Shown piece by piece: positions 1 through 11,950 of a stretch of 64,000 nucleotides of DNA. The stretch comes from Labyrinthula sp. Ha. Its lineage: Eukaryota; Sar; Bigyra; Labyrinthulida; Labyrinthulaceae. Location: positions 62,001-126,000 of the forward strand of contig JAALGZ010000022.1 in NCBI GenBank assembly GCA_015227615.1. Reading direction: 5' to 3'. The notes below the pieces were generated by a model. The model did not search any database. It worked only from the letters and a program-made list of their open reading frames with translations, and had not been told where the DNA came from. Made by a program: the position numbers and the translations under genes. The first letter of the stretch is position 1. Each line of letters begins with the position of its first letter.

Positions 1-1100
1 CAAAAGTACCTGAAAGAGGATACCAGGCCTTTAGTTCAATACCTTCGAGGAGTTCTCCTTCGATTGATACAGATACCTGAGTGCATCTTTAATCTTCGTC
101 GGTAAATTTTTTGGTCATTTAATTTAGTTGTTTCGAAGTTCATGTTAACTCTCAGCTGGATGTCGTCTGGAAATAGTTGCAAAGTATTTCAATATTCCCA
201 CAATTTGCTGATCCAACTTTCTATCAAACAGTGGCTTCTCTCTAGCTATATCCGCCCCATTCTCATCTTAGCTTGCTCCAATACGCTATATATTATCTAC
301 CTTGAACTTTTTAGATACCTTCTCAATTATCTCTACTTTAATTGTTGTGATAGAGCCCTCATCAACCTTCTATATCTTCAATATATTGAAGATTTCAAGC
401 TGAAGAAAAATTACCATTATAAACTCCTTATTCATCTGTCTTTCTGTAAATTGTTCTTCTTTCTTATCTATGTGTAAAAATTATCTACATAAAAAGTATA
501 TTAAATTTTCCTATTCAGAAATTTCCTTGCGCTTTAAGAAGAACGTCTTTCCAATACTATTGCTTGTAATTCACAGAATTTGAAGACTTTGGTTGCAGTC
601 TGATGCCAAATCAGAGGTGTTTCTCACTATTCATAGAATGGTGTTACTGTTTTCTAGACTATTGGTATTTCCTTCATCTCAAAAATTTCGCTGAGCAGTT
701 CGCCTATTACATCCTCTGGCAAAGTTCCATAGACAAGTGTACTTGCCACATTTAGTTAATTGATTTCAGTTTTCATATCTATTTAACACGTGACAAATAA
801 TCTATTTTACAAATTCAATATCATGATTGAATCTACTACTACCAGCCCGGGCACATTAGTCTTTTCAAAGTCAACTTCTTGTCTATTCTCACCTCAATAG
901 CACACTTTCCGTAAACTGGTGTTTTGTTTTTGAATAACTCACTAATAGATATCACTTCAGTATCCAATGGGCGATGAAGTATTTCAAAAATTTCAACATT
1001 TTCTAAACTTTTTACTTCTTTCATATAAACTTTAGACAACTTTTTTGAATCCTATCATCCGTATACCTGTATGTAGATTTGTGAAATTTAAAATTCTCTG
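1..1100 (-). mobile_element. Decayed Ty1/copia pol fragment
   Basis: On the minus strand, short stretches match the reverse transcriptase part of the intact copia element at 30.8-35.9 kb in the same order. They include the start of the RT domain (about 1040-840), a segment before the catalytic box, and a YVDD-like box near 490. The fossil is cut by the window edge and carries many breaks, clearly more than ten, so it is old. No LTR is visible next to it. The stretch 1100-2540 may hold more of the same element but I could not support homology there. Family assignment rests on by-eye comparison with the intact element in this window. Confidence 0.6.
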
Positions 1101-2551
1101 CGCCAATATCAAGGCTATTTATTACTGATTAACACTGCCTTGAAGCAGTCTATATATTTCTGCTATTTACCAAAGTAAAGCAAAAATTATTTTAGATAAT
1201 ATATAGCTCACTTCTTCTTAATTAGGTCACAGTGGGATGGATTATATCCATTATTTAAGTTTATTGGAAATCCTCAATGCAATTTTAGCTAAGATTATTG
1301 TTCGCGTGCATCGTCTCCAAATATTTAAGCATCAACGAAAACTTCTTATATTAAATACCAAATCATACTTCTGCACGGGGTGTATAGTATACACCCCAGT
1401 ATATTTAGCATTCGTTAATTTAAATTCTTTTGGGGATTATATCAAGTGTTAAATGCATCGAAGAGCTTCTGGTGAAGCAAAAAACACCAAAGTGCTCTGT
1501 TGCTGGGGCACCTATTTAATTGAACTAGTTAAATATTTTCTTGCTCGAAATTAACCCATTTCTCTTAGTTTTGATTACTTTCAAAGAACAATTTCGTATA
1601 TTGATATATTCTTATTATGACTTTTTGACTATGTTAAGGACATAAATACTACATGTTGCAGCCTATAAAAGCAAGAACAATGGCACAACTAAACCAGATA
1701 AAGTGGCATAAACCAATAAAAAGCAATACTTCTCTTGTATCTTTCAACTTTCCTGATTTCACTGGGGGTATGCAGAGTAGAACTTTTCAGTTTCATTCCT
1801 TTGAATTTTTTGAACTCAAACGGCTTAGAGAGTTCAGACCTATTTATCCAGAAAAACACATATTTCCTTTCTGTGGAATTAGTTTTTTATGTTTATTGAA
1901 TGGTCTTGAGTTTTCTCGCTATGCTCAATTTGTCTATAGTTAGCTCTTTAGGGAAAAATCATAAAAATGGCTCATAATGTCCAATCAATGCTTGAATTAG
2001 CTAAACAATATCAGAAGAATTACCACTCTATCTAGATTTATTTTTGCCTAAAGTTGCCCAACATGAAACATGTGAGGTCTCTTAAGCCATTTCTGTATTT
2101 TTATTCTTTATAATTGTTTTGGCTGAAGCTTGCCGTAAACAGAACCAATTAAAGAGTTTCTTTAAATTATTAGTTTCATAATGAGATTGTTAAAGCTACA
2201 GAATCCATTATAATCTAAAATCAATTTGCAATTCCCTTAGAATTTATTGGCATTATTATTTATCTTTGATTTATTTTCATTTGTTTCGTTGGATATAATT
2301 TTGCGTCATATCATCTGATCATTTCTTGGCTTACTCGTGTCGCTTTCTTTCTATTGGCTCTAATTCTTATTGCTATAAGGTTTTTACTGCGTCTATTCTA
2401 GAAAGAAGGAAATTGAATCCTATCGTGCTTGTGTTTTTCTAGTTAAAGTTAATAGTAATATTACTTAGCTATATCTCTACACTGCTTTTAAACATTGTAT
2501 TCACTACTATTGAAATTTTATCTTAGTTACTAAACTTAAGAATTCATTCAA

Positions 2552-2674
2552 TTTTTTTGGGGCCTACTCGGAGGTTGAAAACCCTTCGATCTTACAAGGA
2601 GGACATCTGGCCTAAGCCCTTTCTTGCGTCGTGTGGGACTTGAACCCACTAAAACAACCCCCCGGCACGTTTTC
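2552..2674 (-). mobile_element. SINE-like retroposon with box B, A-tail and 10-bp TSD
   Basis: A GC-richer island of about 120 bp sits in AT-rich DNA. On the minus strand it holds a perfect tRNA-type T-arm (2649-2633; 5-bp stem, 7-nt loop) that includes a consensus Pol III box B, GGTTCAAGTCC. The minus-strand 3' end is a run of seven A (the T run at 2552-2558). Identical 10-bp direct repeats, ATTCATTCAA, flank the island at 2542-2551 and 2675-2684. Box B, a 3' A-tail and a target-site duplication are the hallmarks of a SINE. A clear box A is not seen, so the copy may be 5'-truncated or belong to an unusual family. No acceptor stem pairs, so it is not a working tRNA gene. Confidence 0.6.
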
Positions 2675-2684
2675 ATTCATTCAA

Positions 2685-5321
2685 CACATATGTTTGATAT
2701 GTGGGTAGCGCTTGAAACAAGATCATGTTTTCCATAAATATGACAAATTTCCTTCCATTGATGATAGTTTTGGTACAGTTATTTCTAAAACTATAACGTC
2801 TTATTGCTTTAGACAATCCAATTTGACGTTTTTTTGGTACATAGATATTTCTTGAAGAACTATAATATTTTGATTTGGTGCTTACCCTTAGGTGTGACTA
2901 TAAAGTATATTTTGAACTTCAAGTTACATCCTTTTTTATTCAGTTCCGGTAAGTTTGTACCCACTAATTTCGATTTACGCCCTTTACTTTGATTATCTTT
3001 ACTTTGACATTCTAAAAAATTTTAACTTTGCGTAGGGCAAATGCCCTAGTACATTCGTACCTTATATACTGTAGACATCAAAACAGGTTCTCCTTCTTTC
3101 CAAATGAATTTTTGATACTATAAATTCGCTCGTATTTTTCGGTTTAAAATAATGTAATGTTCTTAACCCGAAAAATCATCTTTCCTTCTACTTCCAATTA
3201 GTCCCCAATTACAGCGACTAAGCCATCTTCCGAGCATAGAAATTTGGCTTCTAGTTGATGGCATGATATAGTTCTAAAAACTTTCCAACCAAGATTCTGT
3301 CTGTTTTTTCTCCAAGAAATCTGAGTTTCCGAAAAAATCTCTTGTAATAGTTTAATTATGTTTCTAGATGGTTATAATATATATCTATATACTAAATCCT
3401 TTTCCTAACTTGAATCAACAGCTGTTCAACTTCCTTTCCATAGTGTCTAAATAGGTTAAAGAAAGATTCAGATACACCTCCATATCCATGAATTTAATGA
3501 ATAAGATCTATCTATACTGTTATTTATAAAATAAATTTCACTTTTTCGAGGCGCTCATCAAGATAACTAGATTTTCATTAAGCTTTTTTCTGTTAAAAAT
3601 CTGGAAGACACCATTTTGGTTATACAATGCTGCGCGCGCTAGCTATTTACTTCTATAACTTTGATGTTGCAGTGAGATTGTCAAAGCAATGGAAATTAGT
3701 TTTGTCTTACTATAAAATATGCCCAGCTGGCTAAACTATTTCTATGTACTATCATACTTCTGCTTGGCACTTAACATTGCCCCGCAAAATTGTGAGGTAA
3801 CAAACATTGGAGCTAGAAAAGAGTAATTCAAATATTCTTTTGTATGTTTTGTTTTAAAATAAGACGTACTAGTGCTATTTAAAAACGGAGATGGTATGGT
3901 TTTATCAAATAGCCTTGGTAAATAGCTTTTCTTGATATTCTTGTTCTTCATTTTTTTATTTCCTCCTTCACTTTGCTGTTACTTCCCCCTTTTCCATATA
4001 TTTTTTGTAAATAGACAACAAAATAATAGTTTTTTCTTAGCATATCGAGTGAAAAATATTATTTTTTCTTGACTTCTTATTCCTATCAATCTTTTTCTTA
4101 TCTTGAACAAATAATTCATCTGTACGTCTTTAAACCTTTTAATCTCTGTTTAATGAATATTTCAGTACAAAAGAAATTCAATTTTGTTCTGAACCTGTTT
4201 GTCTGATAAATATTTCTTTTCTTAATAAGTTATGATTTAGCTACTAAACCAAACTACACTGACTGCATAATAAACTAAACCCCACACAACAACATATTTT
4301 ATATATACAACCCTTATTTCTTGTAACTATTAAAAATTCTATATTTTCTTAGAAGAAAAAAGGTCATTATGCTCCCAGAGTACGATTGCACCACAAATTA
4401 TCATTGCTCAGCACTGTCTGGGCTGTTTTTATATTTTTAGCTATTCATTTAAAAGTAAGATAGTTTTTAGGACTTACACTTTGATTAACAATGTCAATGA
4501 ACTAATGGTTATTTTTTTCATTTTGGCTATCAACTTATTAGTCAGAAAATAGATCCATGGCACAAGTATCTTAGTTTATACTGATGCATAATCTATTATT
4601 AACAATAAATAACTATAGCATCAAAATTTTCTATGATTATTATTGTGCTATATGTTTTGATAAGATAAAACTAAATGTTCACTGAAAGGTCCTTCTCCTT
4701 CACCAAATATAAATTGAAGTCAACCTTACACTAATCTTTTTTTCAATGTTATTCTTCTTTTTCTTTCTTGTTATATTCATTAATAGTTATATTCAAAACT
4801 CTTGAATAAAATACATAATACACAAATTTCATTCCTCTATTCTTATTTTACTAACAAATATAATACTATTTCTCACTATACAAATTGTAAATTTATTTCA
4901 GTACACTTCTTATTAATAGAACTTAAACAATAGTTCAAAAACTTTATTACAACCTGAAAACGTTTTATTGAAACCAATATTTCAATTGTATATCTAGGAA
5001 AGTTTTAGTTTCAACAAAACAAATTTTTCTGAAATAAACTGCAAAGCTGAAATTAATTCATTGGAATGCTATATTGTCAACAAGTAAGGTATGGCTGTAA
5101 AAGATATGAATGAATAAGAATACATCCTCGGTATTCATTTATGTTTTCTTTTAGCAGTCTTGAAGACGAAAAATTTCTTTGTGTGGCTTTGAAAATAGCC
5201 TCTGCCAGTTTTTATTTTTGTTAATTATCAAATATGTTTTCTTCTTTCATATAAAAAGGACCTAAACTTGTAATGTAAAACTACAAACAGTAATTTCAGG
5301 AATATAGAAATCTTTTCTTGC
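2685..5321. other. Gene-poor AT-rich stretch
   Basis: No reading frame above 70 codons and no recognisable domain, RNA gene or long repeat was seen here. A 69-codon frame on the minus strand at 3951-3742 has no recognisable feature and is probably chance. Confidence 0.5.
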
Positions 5322-5951
5322 TTAATTCGCAACTACAAATACCAATGTAATAACAAAAGCAAAAATACCAGCCCTCATATCTCTATAAATTTCTGCAGTA
5401 TCTCCACTCTCTTCATTATCACTTCCATCCCCAGCATCAATTGGTTCCTGAACTTCATCAAATACTTTACACACATCATCTAATACCAACTCACATCCAA
5501 ACTGTGCTGCAATTTTAGTCACTTCCCTTCCCAACTTAGCTTCCTTAGCCTCACAAAATCCATCTTCACATTTATAAAAACAGAAAGCGATACGAGGTAA
5601 AACCTCAATAAATTCTGGAGTACATAATCCAGGATTACCGATTATAGCAGTAATTTGCTCAGCCTTTTCTTCAAGGGACAACTCATAGTTGCCGATAATT
5701 TCACCAACTTCCTCCAGATCTTCATTGGATAAGTCACCCAAAATATCCCCTACAACTATATTAAATGGAGCAAGGCAAACTTCAATATCGTTATTATTTG
5801 GAAAACTACAATCTTGATGCATAAGTGTTAACTCAGAACTGACTTTTACCATATCAATAAAACCAGCTGCAATATTTTCAATACGAAGATCTCTATTTTT
5901 CAAATCTTGTACAGCTAGTTGAGCAACTCCAAGTAACTTTTGAAACTTCAT
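5322..5951 (-). CDS. Secreted cysteine-rich acidic protein, family copy 1
   Basis: A single-exon gene of 209 residues in a family I do not recognise. It starts MKFQ with a short hydrophobic leader that fits a signal peptide. The body is acidic and has eight cysteines spaced C-x10-C-x50-C-x13-C-x3-C-x4-C-x19-C-x7-C, almost the same as in the copies at 6.5, 19.5, 30.3 and 38 kb. After the last cysteine come an acidic G/S/D-rich spacer (about residues 170-190) and a hydrophobic end (about 194-209) closing in Asn, as expected of a GPI-anchor signal. I infer an extracellular or surface protein folded by four disulfides; function is unknown. It is tandem, same strand, with the 6.5 kb copy 567 bp away, but the two are quite diverged. 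The ATG follows an A-rich leader with a CAAAACAAAC motif. Confidence 0.8.
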   Translation of the reverse strand: MKFQKLLGVAQLAVQDLKNRDLRIENIAAGFIDMVKVSSELTLMHQDCSFPNNNDIEVCLAPFNIVVGDILGDLSNEDLEEVGEIIGNYELSLEEKAEQITAIIGNPGLCTPEFIEVLPRIAFCFYKCEDGFCEAKEAKLGREVTKIAAQFGCELVLDDVCKVFDEVQEPIDAGDGSDNEESGDTAEIYRDMRAGIFAFVITLVFVVAN

Positions 5952-5958
5952 TTTCTTA

Positions 5959-5968
5959 GTTTGTTTTG
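5959..5968 (-). promoter_or_regulatory. CAAAACAAAC motif before a start codon
   Basis: The minus strand reads CAAAACAAACTAAGAAA directly before the ATG at 5951. The same 10-mer lies just before the start codons at 30253 and 56433. It could be an initiator or core promoter element, or part of the 5' leader. This is inferred only from its recurrence and position. Confidence 0.3.
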
Positions 5969-6391
5969 TTTTTGATATTTATTTATAATTCACGATTTTA
6001 TGAAACAGGAACTCTTAGAAAAGTATGTTTGATGAGAATTGTTTTCTTCACCATTAGTAGATATTCAAACTGTACTTTTAATCACATAATCTGATAAAAA
6101 GACACATCTTAAATAGCACGGCAAACATATTTTTCTGGGTGTATAAACTTATTCAAATATGACTAACTTGTTTTATAAGTGATAAAATACACTTTCTCCA
6201 AAGATGGTGACTTTTCTTTCCGGGCATTTATCCGGGTGTACGAAAAAGAAAAGCTTGTGTGGTACATTTTTAGAACAGTACAATCTTGACTTTAAGTTGA
6301 ATGTTCAAAAAAGAAAATAGTTGGAGTCCTATTAGTACACTAAAAATTGTCCCTGTTAATTATTGATTTTAATAGCACAACATTTTTCTTC

Positions 6392-7365
6392 CTATTCAAA
6401 GGACACAAACAAGAAAATTTTTATTCACAAACAAAGAGCTCAAGAAAATTAAAAACAACTATTTCGATATCTTATTAAAGAATAAAAACAATTCTCTCCA
6501 TAATATATATATATATATCTAGTTTATTCCTTCTCCTACAATAATTCCCAACACACCAATAACACTTACTAACACACTTCCACCAAAATAATCTGCAGAA
6601 CTGCTTTCTCCACAAACTTCAGCTACACTAAAATCACATCCAAAAATAATTCCAGCATTTTTTACCTCTTCTCTACGCTCTTGACGAACATCTTCACAAA
6701 TTTCATCCGCACATAAATTAGCACAGAATAAAATCTCAACTAATCCATCTTCAACATCCTTGGGACATAATACACCTTCACCAAGAGTTTCTTCCAATTG
6801 TTCTCTAGTCTCTTCTGGTGTTAACTCCGGATTATTCAAGATATCTATTGCTTGGGAACGTTCTTCATCTGATAGAGTATCCGCAGCGGCAGCCAAAGCG
6901 GTGTTGAATGGCTCTATGCACAATTCAAATTCTTCCAAATCCAAATCAGTGCAATCTTGAGCAGTAACTTCAAAATTCGCCTTCACAATTCTTAAGATAG
7001 AGTTAATATCAGCTAATTCTTTCTCATTCTTGTGTTCACCTAAATTTAGCTTCGACAATGTTAATGGAAAGAACACAAATATATTTTGAAACTTCATTAT
7101 TTATTGTTGTTTATATATTTTTGAGTACTTCTGTTTTTCTGGATATTGGTCTCACTTAACTAGAATGGCCTCCTGTGGTTAAATAAAAAAACTTCAAAAG
7201 TATTGGTTGAGAAATACTGCATTATCTTGGTAATACAAATATTTTTTTGTAATATTCTCTTGGGATTTTGGTTTCATACGTATTTTTGCGTATATATTTT
7301 TAGTTTTTCAATAAGAGGAATTCCACCGTGTCTTAAAAAATACTATTTATCCTTATTGTTCCTAT
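6392..7365. repeat. Segmental duplication, copy A
   Basis: This segment aligns by eye, collinear and in the same orientation, with 19376-20350. The similarity covers the 3' flank, including a (TA)n run just past the stop codon, the whole cysteine-rich gene and about 270 bp of 5' flank. So the duplication copied a gene with its likely regulatory DNA. Coding parts are best conserved; flanks have many substitutions and small indels. The duplication is therefore not recent. Confidence 0.75.
6519..7097 (-). CDS. Secreted cysteine-rich acidic protein, family copy 2
   Basis: Single-exon, 192 residues. The leader after MKFQ is hydrophobic and fits a signal peptide. Eight cysteines follow the family spacing C-x10-C-x50-C-x13-C-x3-C-x4-C-x19-C-x7-C. 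The 50-residue stretch between cysteines 2 and 3 is acidic and probably helical, with an SDEER...NNPELTPEE pattern. The C-terminus (about 170-192) is a small-residue region followed by a hydrophobic stretch ending in Asn, like a GPI signal. It is closely related to the 19.5 kb copy, its segmental duplicate, and more distantly to its tandem neighbour at 5.3 kb. The family is unrecognised. A frame of 66 codons on the other strand inside it is a shadow. A diverged solo copia LTR begins about 500 bp upstream. Confidence 0.82.
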   Translation of the reverse strand: MKFQNIFVFFPLTLSKLNLGEHKNEKELADINSILRIVKANFEVTAQDCTDLDLEEFELCIEPFNTALAAAADTLSDEERSQAIDILNNPELTPEETREQLEETLGEGVLCPKDVEDGLVEILFCANLCADEICEDVRQERREEVKNAGIIFGCDFSVAEVCGESSSADYFGGSVLVSVIGVLGIIVGEGIN

Positions 7366-7601
7366 TTTCTGTACTTATAGAGAGTTTAGTTAAAAAGTAT
7401 AGTCAATACACCTTCTACTGAGTATAAATAATGTGAAATATGTTGATAATGTCCAAATGGTTTAAGTATTCTATTCCCAAATTCTTGCTTCTAACTTCGT
7501 TCAACGGACTTTTGTGTTTGAAATCAGTTCTGTATTCCCAAGTTCCACAATATTACATTACCACAAAACAGTTACAATTATTAGCCTACAATAAAAGTTC
7601 A

Positions 7602-7889
7602 AGTTAGAAAAGTGATTATCCTTAACATCTATATCTGTATAAGGATATCTATATAAGATTCAATAAAATGAAAGAGCTTTAAAATGATATAAGTAGCATC
7701 TTCTAACTCCTACTAGTTGTGAAAAGATCGAAGTTTTACGATTCTTTGTTCCCAGTGCTCATGTATAAGTAAAGAAGTATTATGTTACGTTGTACCCTTG
7801 TGCGGTAGTATGAGATTGTGTTGTAACTCTGAAAAGTACAAACAGTCAGTAAGGAGAGAGTCATATACTGGACTGCTTAATGCCTGAAT
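7602..7889 (-). mobile_element. Diverged solo LTR of the copia family
   Basis: This 288-bp stretch aligns end to end with the 300-bp LTRs at 30795-31094 and 35559-35858, in the same orientation, apart from an 11-bp length difference and many substitutions. The terminal AGTTAGA is kept at the left end, and the right end is a variant of TGTCTGACT. No internal element sequence lies beside it, so it looks like a solo LTR left after recombination. A target duplication is no longer visible. Divergence makes it much older than the intact element. Confidence 0.8.
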
Positions 7890-10800
7890 ACTGTGTCATC
7901 TACCTTTTATGAAATTTACTTTTACAAATTTAACTTGTTGGTGTTAACATCTCTAACGATTACTTGGGAAAATGAAGATGGTGTATTTGCGCCATTCTCA
8001 CTATGCTGTGCTATAATAAATAACACAAATCCTGGAATTTGTAAATTTTAAAGGAAATATGAGAATCATTTTGGGTTGGTAAGTAGTCAACGCCATTCAA
8101 CGGGTTGTCTTAACCAAAATGCCTTGCTTTCTTGACTTTAGAAAATTGGTTGTTCATAGCAAGTGGCATTGAATTTACTTTCCTTAAAAAATATTTCAAA
8201 AGTTCAAAATCCAGAACAGATATATATCTCTTACGTGCTGTTCTTCTTATGATTTATTGTTGCGTAAGAGTTGCAAGGATATAATTTGGGTTAATAATTT
8301 TAACTCGAAGCATCTTTTTGATCCTATTTCAAAAAACTTTTATTTTATGGGTTCATATGTCTGGGTGTCTGAACAACCACCTGCATATCATTACTGAAAC
8401 TAGATTCAACGGACTATAATTTTGAAAATTGAGCCTGAACTTAACCGTTCCAAAAGTTCCAAGTGTTGTCCATAGGTATTTTTCAAAATTGTTTAAGCAC
8501 TATTAAATGTATCGTACTTTCTTTTTTTCCTCATTCTGAGTACTTTTCAAACAATAGTATTATTATGTATTGTAACATAAACTTCAAAAGAAACTCATAG
8601 ATTTTCTCTAATAACAAGCCCCCCCCTTGAATTATTATATTCATAAACATTGAATTTAACAGCAGGATTATCGTCGTTAAAAAACTCTCTAGCACTTATT
8701 TATACTTCCCCAAGTCTAATCATCTTTTTTTTATCAATATTTTTCTTGCAAGCCGATCTATTTTTATAATACATCCTGTATTCATTTCTTGGATTTGAAA
8801 TTCTTTAACTATTTTGTTAAACAAATATACCTGAGTTAATCCGTATGAAGAAATTCCTATTGACTAACTCTATCTATCATTTGGTCATTGAAGAGAAAAT
8901 TATCTAATTCTCAGAGGCTATGTATCTTTGTTCTATCCAAGAGTATTTTCACTTTCATTATGGCACTTTCTATAACCAAATGTATAGATCCATGGTAAGT
9001 TTTCCTTTTATTTTTTCCATCAATATAGCTGAACGAATAAAATATTTCTCAAGCTTAGTAATTATAGTTGTAGATATATTGGATTGAGTGCTCATGGAAC
9101 TATTGACTATAAACTCTTGACAATGTTTTCCCATAGCAATATCACATTTTCTGGCCTAATCTATTTTAATCTCATAGAACGATATTACCAAATTTGGCTA
9201 CTCAAAACTTTCTTCGTATTTGGTTATTATCTCTTTGTATTTATTCTAAGTTACAACTTCCCTTATTCCTAGATATTTTCAAGTGAAAATCTGATGACCC
9301 GAAATTACGGTATATTGTTCTTTTTATTTTCATGGCTATCTTCTTTCAGATTCCCTTCAATTTTGTGTATCTTTTATGCTTCGTTCAAGTTACTCTTGCG
9401 AAACTAGGGTACAAATTTATGTTTTTACCAAGTAAGATGTTTCCTTACTTCATTAACAGAATATTCAAAGAAAGATTATGTATTAATTTTTACTTTTGCT
9501 TTGAAATTGTTTCTTTAGTATCAATTCTTATCTTTTTACCCATCTCTGTGACATACTCGGTAGAGCTTCTGAATCTCATATTTCTCGTTCAGAATTTGAT
9601 CCTGAGATTGTTTCTTATTGCAAGAAACTATATAACCCACTTTCTACATTATTACAACACAATCCATCTCCTTTCTTGTTAACATATTTCCACTTATCTA
9701 AGTTTTTATTAATTGTCTTATGGGCCATTCTTAATATTCTTACTCTAACACAGTAAGGTAGTATGTAAATTATAATATATATATTTGTTCTGCAGGTCCA
9801 GAATACAAAACGGAGTTTGAATAGTAAACATATTCTATCTTATTCAAGTGGATCTGGGAATCAACAAAATAATAAGGATTGTTTTGTTTCTTAGAAAATT
9901 TGATTTTTTTCAGTAATTGTTCTAGAAAATATATTTGCTTTCAATTGGAATCACCTTAACCACGGTTTATTCCCCGAATAACTTGGTTATAGCAATGATT
10001 AACTATAATCATTTGGCTTTGAGTTCTGGGATCCCTTGCCATCTCTAAATTTGCAATATCCTGTCCATAATTAATCAATAAATTATTTGATTCTTAAGTT
10101 ATAGCCTTTCAAGTGTTTATAGACAATACATACATAATGAGGTCTTAAATAACTTATTTCTTTCTTCATTCAATAATTCGTATTGATAAACACATATATC
10201 ATCACTTTGCTCTGAAATACCAGTGAGATTATCAACTTCTAAATCCATATGGCAGTAACATTATCTGTAACTTTTTGCCCCGTTTCTCTTAGCACATTCA
10301 GAGACCTATGAGAATATCATTAATTTAATTAAAAATTACTACCATACACCTTCTATTACCAGTTCCAGTTCCTACATTTTCATTCTCATTAAAATTCTTA
10401 GCATCTAGTATCTGCTATGTTCTGTTTTTTGCCATAACTGGCTACCAACATAGGCGTCGATGCGAGTAGATATTTCCTGGGAATTCGCTTGAATCTTCTT
10501 AAGCCAAAGTTACTTTGTTTGAACGCTAGGAATGCTTATCATTTATCAATTATCGGTTAGCATAGATGCATAAAATCATTAGATCAAAATTTTACGAAGT
10601 ATTCTGTGTGATTATAGCATATCTAACATTGCGATATGAACCTAAATATAGGGCAATTACTAAAAAGTTATGCTAGTAGCAATCAGCATTTTGAAGATGA
10701 TTTAACTTGTTTGATTAATATCACTTAGTTCACAGGTATTCAAAGCACTAACAAACTTTAAAAATCTCCAAAGAGCATTTTCCTGACTCATTTTTTTACC

Positions 10801-11950
10801 TCAAATCAGTTATAAACGTCAAAGTAATTTTTAGTCCAATGAAAATAGTCTGAGAGCAATGCATATATAATTATAAAATTTCTCTCATTATCTCATTCTT
10901 GCTTTGGAATACCTGCCAACTTGATAGTTTCACTTGAGCAGATATATTCTTATAGCAGTTACTTAGATGATGGTGAAATGTATTTAAAAGGGGCTCCAAG
11001 CCCTTTTATATAATCGATTTGTCAGGTCCTACTAACATAAGCTTAGATAACGTATCAAGATAATCCGGTGGGCTAGTCCAACTGTTATTGCGTAGGTGGA
11101 TGTGTATGTAGTTCTTAGTGTTATCGTCACCAACGTGAATTCAGTCAGGGGTGTATAACAATCAGATCCTATGTCTTATCTTTTTAATAAATAATTGCAA
11201 CTTTTAATGTGACCTTTTATAGTCGTAGAAGCTAAAAATTGACAGTTAAAATCAATTACCAATAAAGGCTACTTCATCAGCAAGCTCAAACCAATATTTC
11301 GGTGCGAGTCAAATCGACGGTTTAATATGAGGTAAACTTTTTGATCCTTAGTTATGCAAATTAGAAAACAAAATTTGTATCACTGTAATCTGGTTCAAGA
11401 ATACACACAGACTTTGCTGTAAAATGAGCTAAAACAGCTAGAGAACTGGTTTCGGGGGTTATGAATAATGGAGCTCAAGCTGCGGAATCAACTCAAAAAA
11501 ATATTAGACTTATGCCAGTAACTCAGAATACTGGTGTTCAGAGTATTTTGGTATGATTATGGGCTGTTAAACCTATTAGAGTTGCGAATTTACCAACATT
11601 AATCAAGGCACAAGATAGAGTGGGGATTTAGGTGTTAATTCTATTAAAGCACATATGAAATGATGAGACGCGATGCTATGTGAGCGGAGATTATTATCCC
11701 GCCCTTCGATGAGCGCACAACATAGGGCTCCCGCATGTTCTCATCAACAACAAAAAACTGTGATCCCAACTTGGAGGACCTTGGTTTTTAGATAGCCACT
11801 AGTAAGTAGAAAAAAAATTCGCCTGAACAGCAAGTAATTGAATATATAGCTCCCATCTACAATTTGATTGGAGCAAGCAGAAATTAAAAACTCCTCATAA
11901 TCCATCACCTAAAACTAAAGGGCTATATACTTACAACGATTGACCCGGTA
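7890..11950. other. Gene-poor AT-rich stretch
   Basis: No supportable gene was seen. A hydrophobic 116-codon frame at 9332-9682 is treated as chance. Near 10986-11007 there is a short GC-rich inverted repeat with a 3-4 nt loop. Base composition becomes less AT-rich from about 11.0 kb, approaching the gypsy fossil. Confidence 0.45.

Noticed and set aside
9332-9682. 116-codon hydrophobic plus-strand frame
   Set aside because: Phe/Leu/Ile-rich composition expected by chance from T-rich DNA; no leader, motif or domain.
10986-11007. AAAAGGGGCT / AGCCCTTTT inverted repeat
   Set aside because: Looks like a bacterial terminator, but in a eukaryotic setting with no gene beside it; one unpaired base and no second copy.
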